A DNA stretch of 16,607 bases. Origin: Pseudomonadota bacterium. GTDB lineage: Bacteria; Pseudomonadota; Gammaproteobacteria; Burkholderiales; SG8-41. The position numbers were made by a program, and so were the translations under genes. Each line of letters begins with the position of its first letter. Positions within the stretch are counted from its first letter, which is position 1. Positions 1 through 8,665 of this stretch are shown piece after piece. The notes under the pieces were generated by a model. It had not been told where the DNA came from, ran no database searches, and saw only the letters and a program-made list of their open reading frames with translations. Location: the NCBI GenBank assembly GCA_023431245.1, contig JAEYXO010000291.1, forward strand, positions 1 to 16,607. Direction: 5' to 3'.

Positions 1-341
1 ATTTCATCGAATCCACCGCCGAGACGACCTATTTCCAGATCGGCGAAAGCAAGTACGGCAAACCGGTCATCGACCGCGTCGTCAAGCCCGAAACCAGCCT
101 GCTCGAGGCCACCAAATGCCTGCTGGTTTCCTTCGACTCGACGATGCGCAGCAACATCTCGGTCGGACTGCCGATCGACCTGCTCATCTACCGCGCCGAC
201 ACGCTACGCGTCGCCTTCCAGCACCAGATCAATGAAAGCGACCCCTACTTCAACATGGTCCACCAGCGCTGGGGAGAAGGCCTGCGCAAGGTTTTCAGCG
301 AGCTGCCCAACCCCGACTGGAACGTCGGCTTCGAGCAGTAA
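1..341 (+). CDS. Anbu-type proteasome-like peptidase (3' end, partial)
   Basis: Only the C-terminal ~112 residues are present; the gene begins upstream of the window and the reading frame enters at base 3. The visible protein contains FQIGESKYGKPVIDRVV, then LVSFDSTMRSNISVGLPIDLL, which I recognise as the second half of Anbu, the ancestral-beta-subunit relative of HslV and the 20S proteasome (Ntn-hydrolase fold). The N-terminal catalytic Thr/Ser lies outside the window, so activity cannot be judged. Anbu assembles into a cytoplasmic ring-like peptidase whose substrates are not settled. Established context fits well: Anbu genes are typically next to transglutaminase, alpha-E and circularly permuted ATP-grasp genes, and here a transglutaminase/DUF2126 gene follows after about 33 bp on the same strand, so the two are probably co-transcribed. 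The expected alpha-E and ATP-grasp partners would lie upstream, out of view. Confidence 0.88.
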   Translation, partial: FIESTAETTYFQIGESKYGKPVIDRVVKPETSLLEATKCLLVSFDSTMRSNISVGLPIDLLIYRADTLRVAFQHQINESDPYFNMVHQRWGEGLRKVFSELPNPDWNVGFEQ

Positions 342-374
342 GGCAGCCGCCGTCGCGGCGGAAGGATGCCACCG

Positions 375-3300
375 GTGAGCATCCAGGTCGCCCTGCACCA
401 CCGGACATGCTACCGCTACGACCGCGAGGTCGGACTTTCCGCGCATGAAATCCGCCTGCGTCCGGCTCCGCACTGCCGCACGCCGATCCTGTCCTATTCC
501 CTGAACGTGCGGCCGGAAAAACACTTCATCAACTGGCAGCAGGACATTTTCGGCAATTACATCGCGCGTTTCGTATTCCCGGAAAAGACGCGTGAACTGG
601 AAATAACCGTCGATGTGGTGGCCGACATGACGGTGATCAACCCCTTCGACTTTTTCATCGAGAGCCACGCCGAGCGTTTCCCGTTCAGCTATCGCGGAGA
701 ACTGCTGCGCGACCTCACGCCCTACCTTGCCATCGAGGAACAGGGACCGCTGCTGAAGGAATGGCTCACGGCATTCCGTGCAGCCAATACCGGAGAAACT
801 GCCACCATCGATTTCCTGGTCGCCATCAATCGCCAGTTGCAGCAGGACATCCGCTACCTGGTCCGTATGGAACCCGGCGTGCAAACCTGCGAGCAGACCC
901 TGCGGAACCGCAGTGGATCCTGTCGCGACAGCGGCTGGCTGCTGGTGCAGCTGCTGCGCCACTGCGGGCTCGCCGCACGTTTTGTGTCTGGCTATCTGAT
1001 CCAGCTCAAAGCCGACCAGAAACCGCTGGATGGTCCGGCCGGCACCGACCGCGACTTCACCGACCTGCACGCCTGGGCAGAAGCCTACATCCCGGGCGCC
1101 GGCTGGATCGGCCTGGATCCGACCTCCGGCCTGCTCGCCGGCGAAGGCCACATCCCGCTCGCCTGCACGCCGTCCCCGGCCAGCGCAGCCGCCGTCAGCG
1201 GCGGCGTCGACCCCTGCGAAACCCGATTCGATTTCGAAATGTCGGTCACGCGCATCCACGAGGATCCGCGCGTCACCAAGCCCTATGACGCCGCGCAATG
1301 GGAGGCCATCAATACACTCGGCCGGCAGATCGACGGCGAACTGATCAAGCATGACGTGCGCCTGACCCAGGGTGGCGAACCGACCTTTGTTTCCGTCGAC
1401 GACATGGATGGTCCGGAATGGAACACTGCGGCGCTGTCCGGCAAAAAATGGACACTTGCCGAACAGCTGGCATGGCGCCTGCGTGAACGTTTCGCCCCCG
1501 GCGGCCTGGTGTTCTACGGCCAGGGCAAATGGTACCCGGGTGAACCGCTGCCCCGCTGGGCCCTGGGTGTCCAGTGGCGCAATGACGGTGTGCCGCTGTG
1601 GCGCAATCCGGAGCTGATCGCCTCGGACAGCGCGGCGGCCGGCGCCACGGCGGCCGATGCACGACGCTACGCGGGGGCACTGACTGCAGCACTGAATCTG
1701 CCGGCGGCCCGCCTGCTGCCAGCCTGGGAAGATCCGCTGACACACCTCTCGGCAGGGAAAGCGGCGCATACCCCGGGCAACGCCGACCCCGCGGGTTACG
1801 TGCTGCCGCTGGGTGCCGCCCTACCTGGCTGGACCAGCTCAGCCTGGCCGCTACCCGATGATCAAGTCATCCTGATCAACGGCGACTCTCCAGTCGGTTA
1901 TCGCCTGCCGCTGGACGTACTGCCGAGCACTCTGCCCGATGGTGAAAAACTGGTGCGTACTGCACTGTGTGTCGAAGTGCGCGACGGCCGACTCCACGTC
2001 TTCCTCCCGCCCTTCGAAACCCTCGAACCGTATATCGAACTGGTCGCGCTCATCGAAGACACTGCGGCCGCCCTTGGACTCCGCGTCCGTCTCGAAGGTT
2101 ATGAACCACCAGCCGACCCACGGATCACCGTACTCGGCGTGACTCCCGATCCCGGCGTCATCGAGGTCAACATCCATCCGGCCGCGACCTGGGAACAACT
2201 GGTCGGCAACACCACCGCCCTCTACGAGGAAGCGCGTGCCACCCGGCTCGGCACCGAGAAATTCATGCTCGACGGCCGCCACACCGGAAGCGGCGGCGGC
2301 AACCACATCGCGCTGGGTGGCCCCACCGTGGCCGACAGCCCGTTGCTGCGGCGCCCCGACCTGCTGCGCAGCCTGATCAGCTACTGGCAGAACCATCCCT
2401 CGCTGTCCTACCTGTTCTCGGGCATGTTCATCGGGCCGACCAGCCAGGCACCGCGCGTCGCCGAGGCCCGCGACGACAATCTCTACGAACTCGAGATCGC
2501 CTTCCAGCAGATGGCGCTGCTGCAGGCCAAACACGGCCCTGCACTGCCGCCGGAACTGACCGACCGGCTGCTGCGCAATTTTCTCGTCGACCTCACCGGC
2601 AACACCCACCGCGCCGAATTCTGCATCGACAAGCTCTACACCCCGGCCGGTGGCCGCGGCCGGCTGGGTCTGCTCGAATTCCGCGGCTTCGAAATGCCGC
2701 CGCATCCGCAGATGAGCCTCGCGCAGATGCTGCTGCTGCGCGCGCTGGTGGCCTGGTTCTGGCAGACCCCCTACGAATCAAGGCTGGTTCGCTGGGGCAC
2801 GCAGCTGCACGACCGCTTCATGCTGCCGCATTTCATCGCAGCGGATTTCCACGACGTGCTCGACGACCTGCGACGCGCCGGTTACGCCTTTGAAGACGGC
2901 TGGTATGCGCCCTTCCACGAATTCCGTTTCCCGCGCTACGGCACCGTCACCTACGGCGGCATCGAAATCGAACTGCGCCAGGCCATCGAACCCTGGCATG
3001 TGCTCGGCGAGGAAATGGGCCGCAACGCCACGGCGCGTTATGTCGACTCGTCGGTGGAACGCCTGCAGGTGCGCGCCCGCGGACTCACCGAATCCCGGCA
3101 CGTCATCGCCTGCAACGGCCGCGCGATGCCGATGACGCCCACCGGCACGCCAGGCGAATTCGTCGCCGGCGTGCGTTACTGCGCATGGGCGCCGCCGTCG
3201 GCGCTGCACCCGACCATCGGCGTGCATGCGCCGCTGGTTTTTGATGTCGTGGATACCTGGAGCGGGCGGTCGATCGGCGGCTGCACCTACCATGTGTCGC

Positions 3301-3476
3301 ATCCGGGCGGACGCAACTACAGCACCCTGCCGGTCAACGCCAACGAAGCGGATGCCCGTCGCATCGCGCGTTTCTGGGACCATGGACATACCCCGGGCCC
3401 GATGAGCATTGCCCCGGAGATGACCAATCCGGCATTTCCGATGACCCTCGACCTGCGCTGGCAAGCAACTCGCTGA
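375..3476 (+). CDS. Transglutaminase-like / DUF2126 putative amidoligase fusion protein
   Basis: A 1033-aa cytoplasmic protein without signal peptide or membrane segment. Domains in order: an N-terminal bacterial transglutaminase beta-sandwich (about 1-85); a transglutaminase/cysteine-protease core (about 145-260) with the triad visible as Cys183 in SGSCRDSGW, His232 in DLHAWAEAY and Asp248 in GLDPTSG; then a DUF2126 region (about 290 to the end), annotated in the family as a putative amidoligase. Conserved-looking DUF2126 motifs are EVNIHP (about 597), GRHTGSGGGNH (about 634) and LEFRGFEMPPHP (about 767). The length is normal for these fusions. An ATG nine bases upstream at 366 is in frame, but it directly abuts the GGAAGG ribosome site at 360-365; the GTG at 375 has ideal spacing (9 nt) and gives the family-like start MSIQVALHH. 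The likely role is peptide or amide-bond processing together with Anbu, ATP-grasp and alpha-E proteins; the true substrate is unknown. Confidence 0.93.
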   Translation: MSIQVALHHRTCYRYDREVGLSAHEIRLRPAPHCRTPILSYSLNVRPEKHFINWQQDIFGNYIARFVFPEKTRELEITVDVVADMTVINPFDFFIESHAERFPFSYRGELLRDLTPYLAIEEQGPLLKEWLTAFRAANTGETATIDFLVAINRQLQQDIRYLVRMEPGVQTCEQTLRNRSGSCRDSGWLLVQLLRHCGLAARFVSGYLIQLKADQKPLDGPAGTDRDFTDLHAWAEAYIPGAGWIGLDPTSGLLAGEGHIPLACTPSPASAAAVSGGVDPCETRFDFEMSVTRIHEDPRVTKPYDAAQWEAINTLGRQIDGELIKHDVRLTQGGEPTFVSVDDMDGPEWNTAALSGKKWTLAEQLAWRLRERFAPGGLVFYGQGKWYPGEPLPRWALGVQWRNDGVPLWRNPELIASDSAAAGATAADARRYAGALTAALNLPAARLLPAWEDPLTHLSAGKAAHTPGNADPAGYVLPLGAALPGWTSSAWPLPDDQVILINGDSPVGYRLPLDVLPSTLPDGEKLVRTALCVEVRDGRLHVFLPPFETLEPYIELVALIEDTAAALGLRVRLEGYEPPADPRITVLGVTPDPGVIEVNIHPAATWEQLVGNTTALYEEARATRLGTEKFMLDGRHTGSGGGNHIALGGPTVADSPLLRRPDLLRSLISYWQNHPSLSYLFSGMFIGPTSQAPRVAEARDDNLYELEIAFQQMALLQAKHGPALPPELTDRLLRNFLVDLTGNTHRAEFCIDKLYTPAGGRGRLGLLEFRGFEMPPHPQMSLAQMLLLRALVAWFWQTPYESRLVRWGTQLHDRFMLPHFIAADFHDVLDDLRRAGYAFEDGWYAPFHEFRFPRYGTVTYGGIEIELRQAIEPWHVLGEEMGRNATARYVDSSVERLQVRARGLTESRHVIACNGRAMPMTPTGTPGEFVAGVRYCAWAPPSALHPTIGVHAPLVFDVVDTWSGRSIGGCTYHVSHPGGRNYSTLPVNANEADARRIARFWDHGHTPGPMSIAPEMTNPAFPMTLDLRWQATR

Positions 3477-3556
3477 TGATGTTATAAGTATTTGTTTTTA
3501 TTGGTTTTTTAACGAAATTCGGGGCAAAATGCTCCGCGGCGTTCGCCGCCGGCGAA

Positions 3557-4639
3557 TCAATGTTTTGCCGGCGCCTTGTCCAGACCTGCCAGCATTCGCC
3601 CTGCGACAAACACCGAACCGCCCGCCAGCCGGTCCGGCAGTACCTGCCGCAACACCGTCACCGAGGGCACGCGGCATTCGGCCAAAGTCGACTGAAACAG
3701 CTGCGTGACCTCGGCCACGTCATCCTGCGGCTGCAGCGGCCAGGCAAAACCCTCAAACAGCGAATCGTCCAGCGGCGTGCTGAGGCTCAACCGCAGTTCG
3801 CCGGCGCCGCCGTCGATGCGGTGCGCCGACAGCACGGCTTCGGGATCGCCTATGGCCATGCGGAAACGGCGCAGCGTGTTGCCCAGAAAAAGGCTCAGCG
3901 CGGCCTCAAGCTGGGCGCGGCGGCCCGCCTGGGCCGCAAGCAGCAGGGGCTGCGGCGGACGCGGCATCGGCAGGATTTCCAGTCCTGGTTGGGCAAGCTG
4001 GCGCGCCAGCTCCTTCGTCAGCGGCATGCCCCAGCTGCCGATGTTGGACGCCGACTCGAGGAAGGACGGCAGGTGCTGCGGCGTGATGCCGGCACCGGTG
4101 ATGAAACGCAGATGCACCTGCTCGCGCCCGCCGGCCACGGCAACCGGCTCCGGCTGCAGCGTGTCGAGCGGCGCGCGCTGCGACGGATCAATCGCCGCGC
4201 GCCACAGCGCAGAGGGCGACACGGCATCCAGCGCTTCCGCACTGCAGATTGCGTTGCCGAGGCCGAAGTTGCGGGTCACGCCGACGGCGCCATGCTCCTC
4301 CAGCAATGCCGAGATCCTGCCGACATCAGGCAGCACACCCGGCACACTGCTGCGATTGCGCGCCCCCGCAACGATCACCAGCGGGATCGCAAAAAAACGC
4401 AGCCCGATGCCCTCGCCGCCGGCATCGACGGCCGCCGCCAGCGCGCGCACGACGCGCTGCGCAAGGGCCGGTGGCTGCGCGCGACGAACCGCGCGGAGTC
4501 CGTCATCGTCGCCGGCAGCCAGTGCCTGCAGCAGCACCGTCTGCAGTGCAGCGTCGTTGCCCTCCGCCGCCGCAAGCAGCGGATGATTTGCGATACCCGC
4601 GGCTTCCCGCGGGTCAGGCAGTACTTCCGTATCAGTCAA
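3557..4639 (-). CDS. Unrecognised conserved-looking protein, 360 aa
   Basis: I do not recognise this family. The predicted protein is soluble, with no signal peptide or clear membrane helix. It is rich in Ala, Leu and Arg, starts MTDTEVLPDPREAAG, has a hydrophobic patch GLRFFAIPLVIVAGARN around residues 85-100 and a GITPQHLPSFLES stretch near the middle, and ends AGLDKAPAKH. The start chosen is TTG at 4639: its bases overlap the TGA of the upstream Bug gene as TTGA, an AGGG lies 5 nt before it, and this arrangement implies translational coupling. An in-frame ATG at 4678 would extend the protein by 13 residues into the Bug C-terminus and is less likely. The coding side is supported by strong G/C at third positions and tight packing with the Bug gene. 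It is last in the probable GGT-Bug-Bug operon, so it may act on the same substrate, but no function can be named. Confidence 0.72.
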   Translation of the reverse strand: MTDTEVLPDPREAAGIANHPLLAAAEGNDAALQTVLLQALAAGDDDGLRAVRRAQPPALAQRVVRALAAAVDAGGEGIGLRFFAIPLVIVAGARNRSSVPGVLPDVGRISALLEEHGAVGVTRNFGLGNAICSAEALDAVSPSALWRAAIDPSQRAPLDTLQPEPVAVAGGREQVHLRFITGAGITPQHLPSFLESASNIGSWGMPLTKELARQLAQPGLEILPMPRPPQPLLLAAQAGRRAQLEAALSLFLGNTLRRFRMAIGDPEAVLSAHRIDGGAGELRLSLSTPLDDSLFEGFAWPLQPQDDVAEVTQLFQSTLAECRVPSVTVLRQVLPDRLAGGSVFVAGRMLAGLDKAPAKH

Positions 4640-5622
4640 TCGACCCTGGCTCCCGAGGCTTTGACCGCCTTGCCCCATTTTTCGATTTCGGAACGGATAT
4701 AGGCGGTGAACTGTTCCGGCGTGTCGCCGACGAATTCGGCACCCTCGGCGATCATGCGGTCGCGCAGATCCGGCGCCTGCAGCGCCTTTGTCGATTCCGC
4801 GTGGAGTTTGGTGATGATGTCGCGAGGTGTGCCAGTGGGTACCGCCATGCCGAACCAGGAACCCGTCTCGTAGCCCTTCAGTCCCTGCTCGTCCAGGGTC
4901 GCAATGTCCTTGGCTGCATCAACGCGCTTGAGGCTGGTCACACCCAGCGCACGCAGGCGACCGCTGCGCGCATGCGGCAGCGTCGATACCATCGCGCCAA
5001 AATAGACCTCGATGTGGCCGGCGATGATGTCGGCGATCGCCGGCGTTGCACCCTTGTAGGGCACATGAACCATCTTCACGCCCGACATCGACTTGAAAAT
5101 CTCGCCGGCAAGGTGGTGCGGGCTGCCGATGCCGGTGGAGCCGTGGCGCAGCGAGTTCGGATTGGACTTCGACAGCGCGATCAATTCCTTCGCGTTCTTC
5201 ACCGGCAGCGAGGGATGCACGACCACGATGCCCGGCACCCTGGCGAAATTGGTGACGAAGGCGAAGTCCTTCAGCATGTCGTAGCCGAGCTTCGGATACA
5301 GCGTCGGATTGATCGCGTTGGCCACCGTCGGCATGAACAGCGTGTAGCCGTCGGGCGGCGCCTTGGCGCCGAGCTCGGTGCCGATGTTGGTGCCGGCACC
5401 GGGCCGGTTGTCGATGATGACCTGCTGCCCCCAGGCCGCGGCCAGTTTCTGGCCCACCGCGCGGGCGAGCATGTCCGAAGTACCGCCGGGCGTATATCCG
5501 ACGATGTAACGGATCGTGCGGTTGGGATAATTCGCCGCCCCCTGCGCCTGTACCGCTCCGGCCGCCGCCAGCAAAGCGCTTGCCGGCAACAGATATTTAT
5601 ATAACTTATTGATTTTTAACAT
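4636..5622 (-). CDS. Bug/TctC-family periplasmic substrate-binding protein (Bug 1)
   Basis: A 328-aa extracytoplasmic solute receptor of the tripartite tricarboxylate transporter (TTT) family. The N-terminus MLKINKLYKYLLPASALLAAAGAVQA is a Sec signal peptide with probable cleavage after VQA, releasing QGAANYPNRTI. Family loops are clear: IVGYTPGGTSDMLAR (first ligand loop), IIDNRPGAGTNIGTE (second loop), PPDGYTLF, and HVPYKGATPAIADIIAGH in the second lobe. The C-terminus IEKWGKAVKASGARVD is typical. Bug proteins bind small carboxylates or amino acids in a Venus-flytrap cleft; the ligand cannot be read from sequence. The ribosome site GGGAGGA lies about 7 nt before the ATG. It is 27 bp downstream of Bug 2 and overlaps the next gene by four bases. 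No TctA/TctB membrane genes are nearby. The first codons are unusually AT-rich (Leu-Lys-Ile-Asn-Lys-Leu-Tyr-Lys), unlike the rest of the gene. Confidence 0.95.
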   Translation of the reverse strand: MLKINKLYKYLLPASALLAAAGAVQAQGAANYPNRTIRYIVGYTPGGTSDMLARAVGQKLAAAWGQQVIIDNRPGAGTNIGTELGAKAPPDGYTLFMPTVANAINPTLYPKLGYDMLKDFAFVTNFARVPGIVVVHPSLPVKNAKELIALSKSNPNSLRHGSTGIGSPHHLAGEIFKSMSGVKMVHVPYKGATPAIADIIAGHIEVYFGAMVSTLPHARSGRLRALGVTSLKRVDAAKDIATLDEQGLKGYETGSWFGMAVPTGTPRDIITKLHAESTKALQAPDLRDRMIAEGAEFVGDTPEQFTAYIRSEIEKWGKAVKASGARVD

Positions 5623-5649
5623 ATTTTTTCCTCCCGATAAAATCCCGCG

Positions 5650-6621
5650 TCACTCGACCTTGGCGCCCGACTCCTTGACCACTTTCGCCCATTTCGCGAA
5701 ATCAGCCTTGACCACGCGCGCGAATCCCTCGGCACTGCCGCCCACCGCATCGGCACCCTGCGAGTTCAGCCGCTTGACCAGCTCCGGATTGCCGAGTGCG
5801 GTGTTCAGTTCGGCATTGACACGTCGGACGATGGCGGACGGCGTCCCCGCGGGCGCGAAGATGCCGAACCAGTTGACCACCTCATACCCCTTCACCGTTT
5901 CGGCAATCGCCGGCAGTTCCGGAAACGCCGCCGAACGTTTCGGTCCGGTGACAGCAAGCCCGCGCAGCTTGCCCGAGCGCACATGCGGCGCCAGCGGCAC
6001 TGCACTGGCAATTGTCAGACCGATCTGGCCGCCAAACATGTCGGTGATCAGCGGACCCGTGCCCTTGTACGGAATATGCTCCATGCGGATGCCGGCCATG
6101 CTTTTGAACAGCTCGACCGCGAGGTGGCTGGATGAGCCGCTGCCGGCCGATCCGTAGTTGATCTTGCCCGGATTGGCTTTCGCGTAATCAATCAGCTCCT
6201 TCACGTTTTTTGCCGGCAGCGAGGGCCCGGAAGCCAGCATCAGCGGCACCGCGACGAATTGCACCACCGGCGTGAAATCGCGGATCGCGTCGTACGACAC
6301 CTTTTTGTAGAGGTGCGGATTGATCACATGCGGGATCGAGGAGAAGAGCAGCGTGTAACCGTCGGGATTCGCCTTGACCGCGATCTCCGTCGCAATCAGG
6401 CCGCCGGCGCCGCCACGGTTGTCGACCACCACCTGCTGGCCGATGCGCTCCGACAGCTGCTGCGCCGCGATGCGGCCCAGGATGTCGGCGGCGCCGCCCG
6501 GCGGAAAGCCGACCACCAGGCGCACCGGACGCTCGGGATAGGTGCTGGCAGCGGCGGCAGGAAACGCGGCACAGGCCGCTGCTGCTGCGGCAATGGCGGT
6601 CATGGCATGACGGATATTCAT
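5650..6621 (-). CDS. Bug/TctC-family periplasmic substrate-binding protein (Bug 2)
   Basis: A 323-aa TTT-type periplasmic receptor, paralogous to Bug 1 and Bug 3 in this window. The signal peptide is MNIRHAMTAIAAAAAACAAF followed by PAAAA, with likely cleavage before STYPERP. Ligand loops are VVGFPPGGAADILGR and VVDNRGGAGGLIATE, followed by NPDGYTLL and HIPYKGTGPLITDMFGGQ; the C-terminus is KWAKVVKESGAKVE. The RGGAGG loop matches Bug 3 rather than the RPGAG of Bug 1, so the ligand may differ between the two neighbours. GAGGAG sits about 6 nt before the ATG. It lies between GGT-A (120 bp upstream) and Bug 1 (27 bp downstream), all on the minus strand, so an operon is likely. It lacks partner permease genes nearby; it may feed a distant TctAB or act as a sensor subunit, both of which are known for orphan Bug proteins in Burkholderiales. 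Confidence 0.95.
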   Translation of the reverse strand: MNIRHAMTAIAAAAAACAAFPAAAASTYPERPVRLVVGFPPGGAADILGRIAAQQLSERIGQQVVVDNRGGAGGLIATEIAVKANPDGYTLLFSSIPHVINPHLYKKVSYDAIRDFTPVVQFVAVPLMLASGPSLPAKNVKELIDYAKANPGKINYGSAGSGSSSHLAVELFKSMAGIRMEHIPYKGTGPLITDMFGGQIGLTIASAVPLAPHVRSGKLRGLAVTGPKRSAAFPELPAIAETVKGYEVVNWFGIFAPAGTPSAIVRRVNAELNTALGNPELVKRLNSQGADAVGGSAEGFARVVKADFAKWAKVVKESGAKVE

Positions 6622-6741
6622 GTTGGCTCCTCGTTGTCGTTATAGGGGGTTCAGTAACTGCAGGCAGATCGGCAAACGGCTCCCGGCCTCAGAGAGTCCC
6701 GGAGGCTTAGCAACAATCGCGCCACTGCCCTGCCACAACAA

Positions 6742-8463
6742 TTACCAGCCCAGCACATAGGCCGGACGCCGCGGATCGGCACCGCCGTGCAGCACGCCCT
6801 GCGCATGGTCGTTGACGATGGTGCACACGGACCCGGCGAGCCAGGTCATGTCGTCCCACCAGTAGATCTTGTGGCCCATGGCCGCCAGTGCTTCGCCGGT
6901 GGACTTGGCGATGCGCGATTCCAGGTAGAGCCGTCCCGGGAAGTACGGATGCGGCTCGAAGGAACCCGGGTAGCTGTAGTTGGCGAAACGCGGCGCCTCC
7001 ACCGCATCCTGCACCGACATGCCGAAGACGTTGATGTTGAGGAAGACCTGGATCATCGCCTGGATCTGCACGTCGCCGCCGGGTGTGCCGAAAGGCATGT
7101 AGGCCTTGCCGTTTTTCAGCGCCAGCGCCGGATTCGGCGTCAGCCGCGGACGTTTGCCCGGTGCCACCGAGGACGGGTGCGAAGGATCGGCCCAGGACTG
7201 GGTGCCGCGGCCCGAGCACAGGATGCCGACACCCGGAATCAGCGGCGTCTTGTCGGAGCCGTCGGAAGGCGTCGCCGAGAAAGCGTTGCCGTGGCGGTCG
7301 ATCACGCAGAGGTAGGAGGTGTCGCCCGGGCCCGGCGCCTCGTCGGGCTGAGGTTCCGGCACGCAGATGTTCTCCAGTGCCGACAGCGTTTTCGGATCGC
7401 CCGCGGGCGGCATCCCCGGCCAGGCCTTGTCGTCGCGGATCAGCGTGCGCCGCCATCCGGCGTACTTGTCCGACAGCAGGCCGGTCAGCGGCACCTTGAC
7501 GAACTTGGGATCGCCGAAGTGCTGGTGGCGGTCGGCAAAAGCCAGTTTCAGCGCCTCGGTGACGACATGGATGTACTGCGGCGTGTTGTGGCCGAGCGCC
7601 CTCAGGTCGTAACCCTTCAGAATGTTCAGCGCCATCGGCAGCGCCGGCCCCTGCGACCAGGCGCCGCAGGCGTGCACATCGATATTGCCGAACCTCGACT
7701 TCACGGTCGGCTCGAAATTGACCTTGAAGTTCGCGAAATCGTCATAACGCATCAGGCCGCCCTGGCCGGCGATCCATTTTGTCACCGCCTTCGCGATGTC
7801 GCCCTTGTAGAAGGCGTCACGCGCGGCCTGCAGGCCGGCCTTGCGGCCCTTGCGCTTTGCCGCGCGGCGCTCCTCGTCGGCCATGTATTTCAGCGTGCGC
7901 CCGAGATCGGCCTGCACGAAGACCTTGCCCGGCACCGGCGGCTTGCCGCCGGGCATGAACACTTTTTTGCTGGAAGGCCAGCGGCCGTAGTACTCGGTAT
8001 TGGCGCCGATGAAGTCCGCCATCAGCGGATACATCGGAAAACCTTCGCTGGCGAAACGGATCGCCGCCGAGGCCACCTCGCCGAAACTCATGGTGCCGAA
8101 TTTCGACAGGGAAGTGATCCAGGCATCCGGCGCCGCCGGCACCACGCAGCGCTCGACGCCGGGCGGGATCTTGCCGCCGTATTTTTTCATGAAGTAATCC
8201 GGCGTCACCGCGGCCGGCCACACGCCGAGGCCGTCAATCGAATGCACTTTGCGGTCCTTCGCGGTGTAGATGATCTGCGGCGCGACGCCGCCGATATTGA
8301 CCTTTTCAGTCTGCAGCACGCCGATGGCGAGCCCCGCAGCCACCCCGGCATCGACGGCATTGCCGCCGGCCTCGAGGATTTCAAAAGCCGCGTGCGCGGC
8401 AAGGTAATGGCCCGCCGCAACGACATGGCGGGTTCCCATGATGGTCATGCGCTTCATTGTCAT
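6742..8463 (-). CDS. Gamma-glutamyltransferase-family Ntn-hydrolase (GGT-A)
   Basis: A 573-aa member of the GGT family, which cleaves or transfers gamma-glutamyl groups (or related amides) after autocatalytic cleavage into large and small subunits. The N-terminal signature AAFEILEAGGNAVDAGVAA is clear. The expected nucleophile is Thr382 in GDTSYLCVIDRHGNAFSAT, giving a small subunit of about 192 aa, a usual size. Further family motifs are SSVAPGKRPRLTPNPAL and MPFGTPGGDVQIQ in the small subunit. There is no signal peptide, so a cytoplasmic protein is predicted, unlike periplasmic E. coli Ggt. Three ATG codons lie close together (8463, 8457, 8448); the first has GGAG 8 nt upstream and is used here, but the exact start is uncertain by up to five residues. 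It is first in a minus-strand group with two Bug receptors and faces Bug 3 across a 202-bp divergent region. The substrate is unknown; similar proteins are often mis-called as true glutathione hydrolases. Confidence 0.92.
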   Translation of the reverse strand: MTMKRMTIMGTRHVVAAGHYLAAHAAFEILEAGGNAVDAGVAAGLAIGVLQTEKVNIGGVAPQIIYTAKDRKVHSIDGLGVWPAAVTPDYFMKKYGGKIPPGVERCVVPAAPDAWITSLSKFGTMSFGEVASAAIRFASEGFPMYPLMADFIGANTEYYGRWPSSKKVFMPGGKPPVPGKVFVQADLGRTLKYMADEERRAAKRKGRKAGLQAARDAFYKGDIAKAVTKWIAGQGGLMRYDDFANFKVNFEPTVKSRFGNIDVHACGAWSQGPALPMALNILKGYDLRALGHNTPQYIHVVTEALKLAFADRHQHFGDPKFVKVPLTGLLSDKYAGWRRTLIRDDKAWPGMPPAGDPKTLSALENICVPEPQPDEAPGPGDTSYLCVIDRHGNAFSATPSDGSDKTPLIPGVGILCSGRGTQSWADPSHPSSVAPGKRPRLTPNPALALKNGKAYMPFGTPGGDVQIQAMIQVFLNINVFGMSVQDAVEAPRFANYSYPGSFEPHPYFPGRLYLESRIAKSTGEALAAMGHKIYWWDDMTWLAGSVCTIVNDHAQGVLHGGADPRRPAYVLGW

Positions 8464-8665
8464 TCTTCAGTCTCCGGGGCCGCCGCGGATCCGCGGCAAT
8501 GTCGCCCGATTCTACCCCCGGCGGGGCGCATCCCGGCCGGCACCGCCACAAACTGGACATCCCGCACCGGTCCTGCACGAGAGCCGCAGGCTTGGTAAAC
8601 TCGGGCGCCACACCAACTGTCCGCGACGCCACGCGTACGCGACACCATCACGAGGAGAAGAACAG
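8464..8665. promoter_or_regulatory. Divergent intergenic region between GGT-A and Bug 3
   Basis: These 202 bp separate two divergently transcribed GGT/Bug groups and must hold both promoters. I see no confident -35/-10 pair. The best -10-like hexamer for Bug 3 is TAAACT at 8596-8601, without a good -35. An inverted repeat CCTGC/GCAGG with a 9-base spacer lies at about 8572-8590 and could be an operator; a C-run/G-run palindrome lies near 8515-8525. The Bug 3 ribosome site GAGGAG is at 8652-8657. No regulator gene is adjacent, so control must come from elsewhere. Confidence 0.4.

Noticed and set aside
204..1769. Long open frame of 521 codons on the minus strand opposite the transglutaminase gene
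   Set aside because: It is antisense to a well-supported gene, has no recognisable domain and is a composition effect of GC-rich DNA.
3536..3549. GCGGC/GCCGC hairpin between the convergent transglutaminase gene and the 360-aa gene as a terminator
   Set aside because: Short stem without a following T run on either strand; the T-rich stretch at 3491-3511 precedes rather than follows it on the plus strand.
6663..6720. Imperfect inverted repeat CTCCCGG/CCCGGAG between GGT-A and Bug 2
   Set aside because: It contains a mismatch and has no T run, so it is not convincing as a terminator, and the genes around it probably form one operon.
6787..8598. 603-codon open frame on the plus strand opposite GGT-A
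   Set aside because: Antisense shadow of GGT-A with low-complexity Arg/His/Gly composition.
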